Source: Catenaria anguillulae PL171
Taxonomy: Eukaryota > Blastocladiomycota > Blastocladiomycetes > Blastocladiales > Catenariaceae
Direction: 5' to 3'
DNA length: 64,000 nucleotides
NCBI GenBank assembly: GCA_002102555.1
Contig: MCFL01000046.1
Span: 62,001-126,000 of the forward strand
Below the pieces are notes generated by a model, which made no database searches, was not told the origin of the DNA, and saw only the letters and a list, made by a program, of their open reading frames with translations. Position numbers and translations under genes: made by a program. This document shows positions 11,081 through 22,569 of the stretch, in pieces. Position 1 is the first letter of the stretch; every line of letters starts with the position of its first letter.

Positions 11081-12175
11081 TCACTTGAAAGCAGGAAACG
11101 GATCGTCGTCATGCACCGTTTGCGTTGGTGGTGCCTGAGCTCCACCTGTTGCCGGCGCAGATGCAAACTCGGCCCATTCATTTCCACTTGCACGTTTGCC
11201 AGGGCTGGATGACGCAAAGTCGGCAAATGCAAACGGGTCGTCGGACGGACCAGTTGCTGGCGCGGGCGCGAGCCCAGGTGCAGGTGCAGGAGGTGGTGGG
11301 AAAAACAAATTACCTGTAGACGTTGTCAAGGTCGGCGCAGTCGTCGGTACGGGTTGCGCTTGGGTGTTTCCAATCTTTTTTGCCAACTGTAAAGACCCAA
11401 TCAAAAATGAACGGAATGTGAGTGAAAACACGCCGCTTCCCATGGACAAGGCCAATGGACGTACGCCGCCAATGTTCAACTTGATCTGCTGCCCGTCCTT
11501 CAACCCAAAATCCATTGGCGGCACCTGCGCCGCTTGGGCTTGTGCTTGTCCCACGCCCGCGCCCGCTGCACCCGTCCCGCCGACCGGCGCCAACCCCAAC
11601 TCGTACCTGACAGCCTTTCCAAAATCCTGCAACGCCACATTGAAATCAAATGCATCTGCACGATCCGCAAACCCAAACCCGGCAAATGCCGATCGGCCAC
11701 TTGCGCGGTCCACGAGCTTGATGACAAAGTACCGCGACGAATCCAAGACTCGCTCGACATCGGCCTCAACGTCGCGAATCAGCGACTCGCCAAACAAATC
11801 GCCCGACGTGGCGTCCTCGAGTTTGAGCACACACAGCGAGTAAGGTTTTTCGGGTTGGCCAGTCGGCGGCTTGGCAAATACTTGCTTTGCGAGGGCAGCG
11901 CCCAGGTGGCCCGTGGCGTGTGCGGGCGACGAGTAGGTCACGTGCAAGATGCGCAGCCGGCCCGTCCAGGCCTTGGACGTGTCCCAGGACGCCGCCTTGT
12001 ACCCTTGTGCCGAGGAACGCGGCGGCAGCGGGAACACTTGGGCTTCGCGTTTCACGAGCAAGGTCGCTGCAGAGAGGCGTGTGAATCATTCGGCGGTCAT
12101 GTAACCAGATCGGGATGGTATACGCGCACCTTCAAGCGGAGGCGAGGTTGGCGGTTGAGGCGGAGCCGACGACAT
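11081..12175 (-). CDS. NECAP endocytic adaptor (adaptin-ear-binding coat protein)
   Basis: NECAP proteins bind AP-2 and regulate clathrin-coat assembly. Exon 1 (12130-12175) encodes a short Pro-rich start (MSSAPPQPPTSPPLE). Exon 2 (11081-12066) encodes the rest, for 343 residues. The PHear domain is clear: LLVKREAQVFPLPPR, SAQGYKAASWD, WTGRLRI, DSSRYFVIKLVD, GRSAFAGFGFADRADAFDFN, VALQDFGK and LKDGQQIKLNIG. A roughly 40-residue insertion after the WTGRLRI strand, between it and LCVLKLEDATSGDLF, is longer than in animal NECAPs. The C-terminal tail is Pro/Ala-rich and carries acidic DDPFAFADF and DDDPFPAF motifs, the type that binds adaptin ears. The two-exon join is in phase. Confidence 0.92.
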
Positions 12176-12493
12176 GGTTGACGTTGTGTCCACAAAGAGA
12201 ATCAAATGTCAGATTTGGGGGCCGGGATTGGTTGAGATTAGAGGTCAGGGAGATTGCTTCATGTGCTTTCAGTCAACTTGATCGAGTTGTACAGGGTCCG
12301 CATGTTCTTCATCGGCTTGCATGCACAGACATGCAAATGAGGCGTGGCTCTGGACGAGAGGGACATTCCAGAAGTGCTCTGGAATGCATCTGGAACATAC
12401 ACCGATTGTGCGAGACCTCCGCCCGGAAGTGGCTCGATCTTGTCTGTGCAAAAAAAGATTGAAAGGCAAATGCACTGAGCACGGCAAGATTTC

Positions 12494-13760
12494 ATGACAA
12501 TGTCCGGCCACGGCAATGCTCTCACCACGGGCCTCCGCCTCCCGACGCCCGCGCCCGCCGCTCGAGCCCGCTCGCGGTCCCCGGCGCCGCCGCGATCCAC
12601 TTCATCCGCCCCTGGGGCGTCGGCACACGGTCACGGCGATGGGTTCAAGGCTCGGCCGGCTTGGAATGTATGCAGTTGACCCATCTGTAGTATGCACGCC
12701 GTGGGTGTATCTCTCCTCACCCACCCAATCGAAAACATCACAGGACAACATCCACGACCTCGACCAGCTCAAGCTGACGCCTGACCAAGCACGGAAAAAG
12801 AAACAGCTCCAAATAGCCTATGCGCCCAGCCGCGTTGCCGCCGTGTCGCCCTCGCGATCCTCGCGCCGGCCTTCGGTATCCCCGTCCTCGAGTTTTCCCG
12901 CACCCACAACCACCGGCAACAATGCCTGGCCAACAAATGCCCCACGGCCCACCGTCCCTGGCCGCCGACCCTCAACAACTCCCCCTACGCTTGGAACGGC
13001 CGCCCGTCGCGGCTCATCCTCATCCAACCCACTCCCCCCTGCGGCGGCAGCGCATCTGGACGCCGACCTGGCGCCACGCGGGCGTGCCCCGCGCAGGCAC
13101 GTGATGCGCGACGCGGCCGACCTCGCGTACGTGTCGGGGCGCATGTCGGCAAATGCGTTTCGCAAGCTACGCACGGCGCTGCTGGTTGCGCGCCAAGTGG
13201 CCATGGGGGCCAGTGAGGCCGGAATCGAGATGGAGTTTGACGACGAGGATGGATATCCCATGGGTACCGATGATGGCGATGTGGATCGAGTGGCAGAAGT
13301 GGCCGCGGGAAGTGTGCTCGAGTTGGCCAAGCGGATGCATTTGGTACGTCGAGTGAGGAAGATGACAGATGCAGACCTAGGGACACTGATTGCCTTGCGT
13401 GCGTATAGCTGGACCAGCGGTTGGCGACAGAGTGTGATATGCGGCGCAGGCTGGATGGTCAAGTTAAGGTGTTGAGCGAACAGGTTCGCAAGGTGCGCAT
13501 TGAGTATCCCGATTGTTGTGCTGCTTGACGCTGGCCTTGCGCTCACCGATTTTGTTTTGGTGCAGTTATCCGACCAGGTCGCTCTTCTCGATGCCCGACC
13601 TCCTGCCTCGCGCAACCCCAGAGCCGACGAGGGCGCAAGGGATATCAATGCAAAGGACGTGATGAAGCGCATTGACCAACTTGAAGCTGCCATGCGCGAA
13701 AAGCAAACGGCCGATCACATTGCGGCATTGGACGACTTGTTTTCGTCACTGGACTTGTAA
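12494..13760 (+). CDS. Hypothetical Ser/Pro-rich protein with C-terminal coiled coil
   Basis: Four exons join in frame (12494-12667, 12744-13343, 13409-13492, 13566-13760) to give 350 residues. The first half is disordered and rich in Ser, Pro, Arg and Thr. A helical region follows (DAADLAYVSGRMSANAFRK, then an acidic EMEFDDEDG loop) and then a heptad-patterned C-terminus split over three exons (RRRLDGQVKVLSEQVRK, LSDQVALL, DVMKRIDQLEAAMREKQ). The ending LDDLFSSLDL is acidic and hydrophobic. It could be a centrosome, basal-body or cytoskeletal coiled-coil protein, but no family was recognised. It converges with the next gene. Confidence 0.72.
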
Positions 13761-13907
13761 GCGTGTGTTTTTGTGAGATTGAATGTGAATACCCTTACCT
13801 GATACTAATGTGTACAAGTACATGTATGTATATCATGCCCGAGTTTGCGGTCACAGGGATGCGCCTGAGGTTCCCTCCATGCGACAGTCGAGATCGTTCT
13901 AAAACCA

Positions 13908-15505
13908 CTAAAACCACGACCGAAACCGGTTCTTCTTTTTCCTTGCCTTTTCCCTTTCCTTGTCCTTGTCCTCGTGCCCCTCCGCTGCATCCTTGTCCTC
14001 CATCATGCCACCATTGACGGTCCTCGGCGATGCAAACCCCTTGACACTTGCCGTTTCGCCCGCCCACTTGCCGCCCTTATCACGCTTCTTGCCGCCGGCA
14101 TCCACACACAACCCCAACGACCCGACGGACCCCGCGCGGAGCCGCCCCGAAGCCGAAGTCGAAGCCAACGCGGTGTCGCCGTCCCTCAATACACCCGCCA
14201 CCTGATTGCCACGATGCCTGCCAAGCGACATGGTCTCTGCGACGCTGGTGCTCGTGTCCACAAAAGGCGTGTCCAAGAGCGCAGCCACACGCGCAGACAA
14301 ATCCTGGAGCGTTTCGTCGTGCGCCTTGGCTTTGGTTTCGAGTCGGTCGATTTTCGCCCTTAGCACGGCATTTTCGTTTTCGAGCACGGCACATCGGGCG
14401 GTTACACGATGTTCAACGGCATCGATGGCGGCACGTACAACCATACCTGAGGGGGATGCGTGCGCGTGGGCGGCCGGGTGATCCAGTAAGGCGGACGAGT
14501 AGGTGGATGCGGGCGATCCTGACGAGTGGGCGGCGGCGTGGGCCAAGGTGGTGGGCGTGGCCGACTCGGACGCGTCCGAGGCCGAGGCCGAGGTCGTTGT
14601 CGTGGTTGACACGAGAACGACAGAGTGGGTGGACCCGTTGTGGCGCGACAGCGAGGCCGATCGCAGCGTGGTGTGGCGGCGGGACGAGGTGGCGCTCGGG
14701 TCGTGGCGCATGGTGGAAGGGAGGTAGGTGTGCACATCGGGGCTGCTGGCCGGGAATAGCGTCGAGGTGGATAGCTGTGGGGTCGCCGAAAGCGAGGGGG
14801 GCGGGTCGTCGGTGCGAATGTTTGCAGCACGAGCTGGGTGATCCAGTCGTTATCAACGGAGTGAGTTGAAGCGTGCCTGACATGAAAAACATTCAAGCAT
14901 ATGATATTGAACGTACCGGACGAAAACAGAGTCGAGACCAGGTCTTCCAGTGACACGGAGGGAGCAACGCTGGTTGCCGCCGATGACGGTTGTCGGGTCA
15001 ATGGCACGAGCTTGGCCTTGGTTATGTTGGTTGCGCGAGAGGCATTGGAAGGCTCGCGCGTTGGCGCTTTGCACTCCACGGCCGTCACGCTCTCCAGGAG
15101 GGACGATTCGGCCGAGGGTAAGGCAGAGTCGAGCTGCTGCGTCGCAGGGTTGATATCCGAGGAGGACATGGTGACGTCCACTGGCAGTTCGGCGTCATCG
15201 TGGCCCGACTTGGACGACACCTTGGAGCTGACGATGGTGGGCGAATCGGCCGTATCGGTTACCATTTCTTCTTGGCCTACTGCTACAGTGGAATCGGCCA
15301 TGACATGGTTGGTGGGGTCAGCAACCGGAAGTGACAGCGGGTCAGCAAACACGAGCGGATCATGGGCGGGCAGCGGTGGAGCTGGGTCATCGTCCACCGC
15401 CTCATTGACTGGATCGAGCGTGGTGGTGGTGGACGCCCGCTTGGACCTTGTCAGCGACTTGAGCGAGCGGCTCCGGCTGGGCAGCCGAGTCAGCGACCAC
15501 GTCAT
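13908..15505 (-). CDS. Hypothetical Ser/Thr-rich protein with a short coiled coil
   Basis: Two exons (14917-15505 and 13908-14833) join in phase across an 83-nt intron with a GTACGT donor, giving 504 residues. The N-terminus is basic (RLPSRSRSLKSLTRSKRAS) and is followed by long acidic, Ser/Thr-rich disorder. Residues roughly 320-380 form a single heptad-rich helix (VLRAKIDRLETKAKAHDET, then LQDLSARVAALL). The tail is highly charged and ends in KKKNRFRSWF, whose basic-aromatic end could contact membranes. No family was recognised. Confidence 0.7.
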
Positions 15506-16196
15506 GATGTGGCAATGGCCAACGTCTTTTGTCCAACGAGCAGTTTCGGTGTCGTGATCTCACTCGCACTCGCGGGGGAGCAGAGTCGGGCAGCTGAGCC
15601 GTCGTTGCGGTCGGGGTGACGGGCGGGACCATCGTGAATAGGGCAGCCGGTCATGGTTGGCCATGGGAGCGCTCCGAATATTTACCTGGCTCTCTGGCCA
15701 ATGGGTGGCGGTGTGGTGATGTTGCGACTTGCAAAACGAACGCACTTTAGCAAAGCTGTGTGGCAGTCAGAGCTGCGAAGCTGAAAGGCGGCTGACGGCG
15801 GTTTCGGGCTGGCTGGTTTCGCTGCCGATTGAAATTCCATGGCATTGAATTACTGTCGGCTGCGCAAAGAGCGACCCGAGTGAGAGGCGGCCACAGCCAG
15901 CTGCAGCAAGCCTTGGAGGCGCACTACCAGGGGCGCTGGGTGTCGCCGTCAGGCACGGGACGGACGGTGGAGTTGCCACATGGACGCCATCACCATTTGT
16001 TTGCACGCGACTGAAGCAACACAGGCGCCATCGCTTGCTGGCAGTGGCAGCATACACAATCATGCCTTGGCTCCCATCTTGCCCACTGTGGCACGTGTAA
16101 AACAACTCATACATCGTTGCGTAATACACATGATGAAAGTTGCCAAGAAACTAGCCAAGTAACCAAGAAACATTCAAACGGACAGGACAATGCACC
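15506..16196. other. Intergenic, nothing recognised
   Basis: About 690 bp between two minus-strand genes. It should hold the promoter of the 13908-15505 gene and the 3' end of the coiled-coil gene. The small ORFs present have no consistent composition or motif. Confidence 0.5.
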
Positions 16197-18128
16197 TCAG
16201 ACACCCGGCCCGTCACCCGCCTTGCTCGGCTCGTTCGTCTTCTCGGCTCCTTGGCCTCTCTTTGAATCTGTGTCACCTGGCAGCGGTTTCCCATCCTCGC
16301 CACTCTTCCACTTGCCTGTCAAGTCATCACCGGGTGCCTGCTTCTCTTGCTCCAAACGCGGTTGCGACTTTTGACGCGCCTGCAACTTGTCCGCGGGTGG
16401 CGAGACTGCAGCCGACGGTTTGGACGCCGTTTTTGGCTCCAGAGTGCCTGGGATGGCTGGTTCAGGAACCGCCGCTGGTTTTGGGGCCAAAGCTTTCTGG
16501 GCATTGGATGTAACCGGCTCTGCTGCTGCCAAAGGCTGGCTCCCTGCTGGCTTTTCATCCACGGATGCTACGGCCGGTTCTGGGTTGGCCATTGCACGCT
16601 CAAGCAGCTCTTGCACAATGGTTGGGCCAATTGGGATCGATTCTTGCGGTCCTGCTGCTGGCGGCGGCTTTCTCTGTGCTGCACCTCCCATGGCCACCCC
16701 GACAGATGCAGGTTCACTTCTCTTTCCTATTGTCATCGGCTCCGACTGCGCCAAGTTGCTGTTGGGTTGCGAAGAAGCGGAACCCATAGCTTGAAAGTCG
16801 ACTTGGCTCACCAATCCAGGTCCAATCTTGAACGAGCCCGGCACGCTCCCGCTCATCTTGGTACGATCCAACTCTGCCAATACCGGATCCACTACGTCCA
16901 CTTGCCCACTCTCCTTGTTCCCGCCACCACCACCACCTCGTGTCGCCCCACTCCACATCAAGTCCAACCCTGCCACTCGATCCTGTACCTTGACCAATCC
17001 GACCTCGACTCTTCTGCACCGCCCATCTAGATCGCTGATAGCCACCGCCAAACCTTGCCCCATCCTCTCGACCTGTCCTTGCACCTTTGCGATCGCCCCA
17101 CTCAGCGACGTGCGCGTATCTGAAATGCGATCCCCAAGCTGTGCCTCGCTCGCTTGCATCTGGACTTTCAATCCCTGGACCAGCGCGCGCACTGCATCTC
17201 GTTCGCGATCGATATCTTGTGCCAGTCCTGCATCCGCAGCCGCTCGCGCTTGAATCTCTGCGCGCGCAACTCCCTCCAACCGCTTGATTTGCGCTTCGGC
17301 ATGTATCCCCAGCTCGCGTGCCTCGCGAACACTGGCAGGCAGCTCGGCAACTTCCTTGGACACATGCGCAAGCGAGTCGCGAAAGGGCACCAGTGCCGCG
17401 TCCACGGCACTTGTCCATTCGGCTCGAACAGCACCCAGAGCACCCGCAACCGACTCTTCCACGCCACCCAAGGCGTCCCGTACACGCGCAGCATGCCGCG
17501 CGTCCATGTCAGCCACGGCTCGGTCGACCGCCAATGCGACCCTGGCCTCTGCATCCGCAATCGCCACTTTGACCACCTCACGTATGCGCGCCTCTGTCCG
17601 CGCACTCACGACTTGGACGTGTTCCTCGACGCGCCCTACGGCCGCCTTGACTGCCTCCATTTCATTTGCCACGAGCGCGGCCTGTGTTTGAAACGCAACA
17701 AGCGTCTCCCTAGGCCCACCCAAGTTGCCCCCTGCACCTGTCCCGCCACCGCCAACAATTGCCGTGCGTAGCTGCACCTGTTGTGCAGCGAGCGATCCGA
17801 GATCCAGCTGCATTTGGCCTTGCCCAGCAGACAAGGACGCGAGCGCCTCGTCCATGCGCCGGCGCGTCGCTAGCAAGTGTTCTTCGAGGTTGGCGCGACG
17901 CTGGCGCTCGCGGTCTAGGGCTTGTTCTAAGTGAGCGAGCCGGGTCAGCACGAGATCAGTGTCGATGCGATCGGCCGAGGAGGATAGAAATGTGGGCGGT
18001 GGAGAGTGAGACGACGAGGTGGGCGGTGGAGTGAGTGGTGGGAGGGCAATGATGGATGAGGCCAGTGGGCTTGTGACCAGCGTCATGGCTTGACGAAAGG
18101 GAGAGGTGGAGCCAGAAGTGGTGGTCAT
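16197..18128 (-). CDS. Long coiled-coil protein of unknown function (643 aa)
   Basis: A single uninterrupted frame starts at ATG 18128. After a Ser/Pro-rich leader of about 50 residues comes heptad-rich sequence from about residue 55 to 410, very rich in Ala, Glu, Arg, Gln and Val (for example LAHLEQALDRERQRRANLEE and LSHVSKEVAELP-type stretches), broken by a Gly-rich linker near residue 125. The last 220 residues are disordered, with Pro, Lys, Ser and Ala predominating. The architecture suits a filament, flagellar-accessory or vesicle-tether protein. No specific family could be assigned. Confidence 0.75.
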   Translation of the reverse strand: MTTTSGSTSPFRQAMTLVTSPLASSIIALPPLTPPPTSSSHSPPPTFLSSSADRIDTDLVLTRLAHLEQALDRERQRRANLEEHLLATRRRMDEALASLSAGQGQMQLDLGSLAAQQVQLRTAIVGGGGTGAGGNLGGPRETLVAFQTQAALVANEMEAVKAAVGRVEEHVQVVSARTEARIREVVKVAIADAEARVALAVDRAVADMDARHAARVRDALGGVEESVAGALGAVRAEWTSAVDAALVPFRDSLAHVSKEVAELPASVREARELGIHAEAQIKRLEGVARAEIQARAAADAGLAQDIDRERDAVRALVQGLKVQMQASEAQLGDRISDTRTSLSGAIAKVQGQVERMGQGLAVAISDLDGRCRRVEVGLVKVQDRVAGLDLMWSGATRGGGGGGNKESGQVDVVDPVLAELDRTKMSGSVPGSFKIGPGLVSQVDFQAMGSASSQPNSNLAQSEPMTIGKRSEPASVGVAMGGAAQRKPPPAAGPQESIPIGPTIVQELLERAMANPEPAVASVDEKPAGSQPLAAAEPVTSNAQKALAPKPAAVPEPAIPGTLEPKTASKPSAAVSPPADKLQARQKSQPRLEQEKQAPGDDLTGKWKSGEDGKPLPGDTDSKRGQGAEKTNEPSKAGDGPGV

Positions 18129-18697
18129 GTTGCCGGCTGCGATGCGGGCGGGTGAGAGTTTGGCATCTTGAATCTACGTACATGTATTTCTAGCAGGTTA
18201 GAGAGCGTAAGTTGGGCGGTGGTTTTGGACAACGAAGCGTACAGGAGACGTGGATGTGGGCAGCACGTCATTGTCCCGCCCGTTCAAGTCTTGTCGTCTT
18301 CGAGCCTTGACTTCTTCAAACTGCTTGCGCTGATCTGAGTGGACAGATAAATTCTTCCGTCAGCCGATACTGAATATCTCACAATTGGACCATTATCGAG
18401 GAAACTTGCCTTCTTTGAGCCGCCTTGCCTCAGCGTCACGGCGTCGGTCGCGTTCTACAAGGTGGATGCGAACATGCCCTGTTACCTTCAGCTTGCCACA
18501 ACAAACTCATGCGGACATGGATTTCAATCACTTGGCTTACCTTCGATTGCATCCCAGTTCATGTTGCATCGAGTAATGGTCAGTTGGTGGTGCTCAATGG
18601 GCACGCGGTTGTTTTGTAGACTGAAGCGTAGACGGGGCATTGAGTGAAAACGGCCACGTATGTATTAGGATAGAACGAGCAAGCAATATGTACACCA
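18129..18697. other. Intergenic, nothing recognised
   Basis: About 570 bp between the coiled-coil gene's start and the SIN1 stop codon. Only short overlapping ORFs of 60-65 codons occur, and none resembles a known protein. It should contain the promoter of the coiled-coil gene and the SIN1 3' UTR. Confidence 0.5.
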
Positions 18698-21600
18698 TCA
18701 CCTGCCTTTATCTTTCCCGACCCCCGCCCTTCTCCTCACCGTCTGCACCAAGTTGATAATTGTCTGACAAATCTCGGCTGCCTGCTCTTTACTCTGGGCC
18801 TCGAAATCATATGTCTTCCCCTCCCTGGCCGCCAAAGACCCAGACAGCCCAGACGTTCCTGCCCCAGACGCTCCCGTCCCACCCCCACCCAAGCCGGCTG
18901 TCCCGCTGCCGCCCAGCTGGCTGCCTCCACCGCCCGCCCCAATCACAGGCCCACCCACGGCTGCAACGCCGCCACCAATGCCGCTAGCGCCGCCGACCAC
19001 TGGTCCACCAGCAGACGTGGCGGAGGACCCCGGATGGTGGTCGCGCAGAACTTGGAGGCGGAAGTGCGAGGGCAACTTTTTGTTTTGTTTGCACGCAATC
19101 ACGGCCGATACGTGGTACGAGCTCTGCGTCATGGGCAAGGTGTGCATGGTGAGCCATTATGAGACTAAAGCATGAGTGCAGGGGGTTGTAAAAACGAAAA
19201 ACCTACCGTCTTCATGCTATCAAACAGCTGCGTCCCACCCCGCCACCCCTCGGCAGGAAGTACATGCAAGTACTCGCCGTCCACGGCCAGTACGCGCTCT
19301 TGCTTTCCCATGAACATGGGCATTTTCCGGACCACATTGAACTTTTTGAATTGGCTCACGGCACTTAGTCCGACGCGTCCCCATGCCGACGTGGCAGCCG
19401 CTGCAGCCGCCGCACTTGCCAGTGCCTCTTCCTCACCTGGTGGCCGCAGCCACATGTCGCCTGCACTTGCCCCAATCGACTTTTTCATAAGAAACATTTC
19501 GCCCACGCTGGCGCCGCCCGCGCCAGCGCCAGCGGTGGTGGAAGCGAGTGACGAAAACGGCTTGTCAAGGTCGAGAATGGGCGTGCGCAAGTCCGAGAGC
19601 CGCAGCTCGTAATCTTTAGGGTTGACGCCGCGCTTGCGGCATACGGCGTGGAAGATATCGGCCAAGGGAGTGGACGACGTCACGTTGAGCGTGGTCGTGT
19701 GGCGCACCTCGATGGTCGAGTACAAGTGAACCTTGATGAATTGTTTGGGCGGCAAGTTGCCTGCGGATGATGGCGACCGGGTAGGTGTGGGCGTGGCCGA
19801 CGACGACGCGGCACCCGTGGCGGCCGCTGTGGACCCGAACGACATGTCGGCCGACACGCCCGACGCCTGCGCCGCTGCGGCGGCGGCGGCAGCTGCAGCT
19901 GCAGCCACGGCCGCGTGCACTTGTTGCTGTTGCTGATGCTGATGTTGCCCATCTGCCCCGGCGGTGGCCGCCGACCCGGGACGTGTCACCAACTCACTCT
20001 TTGCATCGCTTCCTCCTCCCACACGCTCCTCCTCCTCCTCTTCATCCACGGGCACCGGCCACTTGCCCACCTCGCACAGGGCAAACGCATCAAACTGAAA
20101 CCGCTCAATGGGTCGGCCACGATCCAGTGCCGGGAAATCCTCATCGATCGACCCGTCGTCTTCCACAATGCGCATGGCCCACTGCGCCACATCTTGCCTC
20201 GGTTTATCAATCCGGGGCTTGTACCCGAGCTCCACGTACTCGTATAGCACATAGCCAATGACCTGCTCGACCGTGGATCCACGGGCCACCTCGACTGGCA
20301 TGATGAGCTTGCCCGGGGCGCGCGCGTACGGAACGTGAATGCGTAATGCCGTCACGGCCTTTGCATGCTTGCCAGCATACCGGGCGTACGTGGCGGCAAA
20401 CGGGTTGCGTGCGGCGGCCCCCGTTGCGCCCGTGGCCGATTTCGGCGCACCAAGTAGCATCGATAGGGCCGAGGGCGTGGCCGATGTGGACGACCAAGTC
20501 CCGCCTGCTCCTGCCGTTGACAGCAAGTGGCGTGGCGGGACGGGTTTGCGCACAAACAATGGAGCTGGGCCCGAGGTGGTATGATCCGAGAGCGTAGACG
20601 ACGGTGCTGGGCTGGGCGCAGGCTCGCGTGGCGACAGAGGTGTGTCGGAGGCAGAGGTGCCGTGGGTCGATGTGGACGAAGTACGGTCGGGAAGAAGTTG
20701 CAAGCGTTGGTGGGCGACGGCCGCGGCGGTTGCGGGTGATGTGAGTGTTGCGGGCTGAGGGATTGGAGCCGGCGAGGCTGGAGTTGTGGCGGCCGCCGCC
20801 GCGGCGGTCACACTTGCCGTTGCGGCTGTGAATGGGGAGATGGGGGAGGAGGTAAATCAGCGGCGACGGCATCGTGTCGGGATACGAGATCGTTGTCGGG
20901 TTTGGGCGATTCCGAGGAGGATGAAATGGTCGGTAACGTGATGATGGGATTGGCTCCTGCTGCGCCTGCTGCAGACGAGGCTGACGAGCGACGGGTGGAT
21001 TTCTGTGAAGATGTTGACCCTCGCCTGTGTGCATAGCCATCTCGGCGTGAACACAAAATTCAAGTTACAAGATTTGAAATCGGATGGCACTGCAACATAC
21101 CGGCTCTCTTCACGCGACGACACTTGCATCAAACTGCTCGAATCCATCATCAAGCTGGCATTCAAGTCGTCTTCAGCAAATGCATAGTCGGCCTCGAGTT
21201 CGAGCTCTTCGCCCATACTTGTGGCCAGCACTACGGGTGCCGCATTTCTTGGTGGATCGGCTGTCGCGTCGTTGCCCTTTTTGGAGAGTGACGCAGTGGA
21301 TGAGGTTGTTGTTGACGAATTGAGATCGATCGAAGTGGAGCTACCCCCACCGACGCCGCCACCGTGAATGGAAGCGAGCTTGATGGATGGCGTGGGCAGC
21401 TTGCCGCCAAGGTGCGTGGCACCTGAAGGGTGAGAAGGAACGGCCGACGTGGAACTGGACCGCCGGCGATACGCGGCTGACGTGGCGGCTGCAAGGCTGG
21501 ATCGGCGCACGGGTGCCTTGGTTTGGTTTGCGGTTGTACTCGAGGAAACAACGGGGGCAGTGGCGGCCGAAGATGATGCCTTGGAAGCATTTGACGGACG

Positions 21601-22215
21601 TCTCGATGATGAAGATGTCGAGGTTGTCAAAGAGGGATCCGATAAAATGACACCAGCGGGAACAGTGGGCAATGGTGGAGCGGAAGCGGCGCCAAGTGAA
21701 GGTGCAGAGAACATGGAATTGTCCTCATCGTCGTCAAAGTCGTGCGGGTGCAAGAAGGATTGAAAGTGATTGGGAATGGCTTGCAGCAGTGCGGTGGGTG
21801 GGGAATTGTCGTGTACCACGGCCCAGTGCTCGTCGTGGAGCAGGGTAGCAAGGTCGTCGTGGTCAAAGTCGATGGCCGAGAGCTGGCGGACAACGGTCGA
21901 GGGCAGTGCCTTTGCCAGAGGCAAGGTGGCGGCGTCGAGTGCCAGCGTGGAAGACGATGTGTGATTGGCCGGTGTGGGATTGGTGCTGTTGGCCGCCGCG
22001 ACGGTGGAAGCGGCAGAGGCAGTGGTGGCATCGGGGCCAGTGTTGAAAGAGGAAGACTTTGACACGGAGTAGTGTGTGTGCGCGTGGGTCTGCGGGTTGG
22101 CGGTGGGTCGAGGAACGCGCAACGAGACCACGTTGGCACAGACGGGGTCCTCGACCGACAGCACGGCAAGGCGCAGGTGCTCAAGGATGTAGCGGCGGTC
22201 CAGGAGCAGCGACAT
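18698..22215 (-). CDS. SIN1: SIN1 / Avo1, TOR complex 2 subunit
   Basis: SIN1/Avo1 recruits AGC-kinase substrates to TORC2 at the plasma membrane. Exons on the minus strand are 21101-22215, about 20880-21024, about 20830-19207, and 19123-18698. The N-terminus (LLLDRRYILEHLRLAVLSV) matches the family. The CRIM domain has RNPFAATYARYAGK, LIMPVEVARGSTVEQVIGYV and the diagnostic RIVEDDGSIDEDFPALDRGR. A Ras-binding-like domain follows (FIKVHLYSTIEVRHTTTLNV). The PH domain starts at KFNVVRKMPMFMGKQERVLA, crosses the last intron, and ends in KTYDFEAQSKEQAAEI. The junction near 20830 is uncertain: either an intron (GTATCC donor at about 20880, acceptor about 20755) or one missing base is needed to keep the frame. 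Poly-Ala and poly-Gln insertions make it long. Confidence 0.9.
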
Positions 22216-22569
22216 TGCTGGGGAAGGGCGATTGCATGGGCTGACGATACCGATCAGGATGTGGAATCGCTTGATATTAATCCATGATGAATTTCATTCC
22301 GCAGGTGAGGTGCTGGGTGAGGTGTGGCGTTGTCCAGCCAAGGTCCGCCGATCGTCAGTCGTTGCGGCTGCAGTCCAGACGAGCACTCGCACGTGATCTC
22401 GACCATAAACATCGTCACGCTTCCACTTTGCTCAACACCACACCACACCACCGACGCAATCATGACTTTGTCCGCCCACCCGCGCACTGCCCGCCGCCGA
22501 CTCGCGACCGCCGCCACCCTCTGAAATCTCCGCATCGCATCGCATCGCATCGCATCACACCCCGCCGCC
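22216..22569. promoter_or_regulatory. Bidirectional promoter between SIN1 and CNOT4, with a pentamer repeat
   Basis: The two genes are transcribed away from each other with start codons 354 bp apart. Close to the CNOT4 start is a short tandem run of GCATC units (about 22533-22557). It may be a promoter element or just a microsatellite. Confidence 0.55.
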
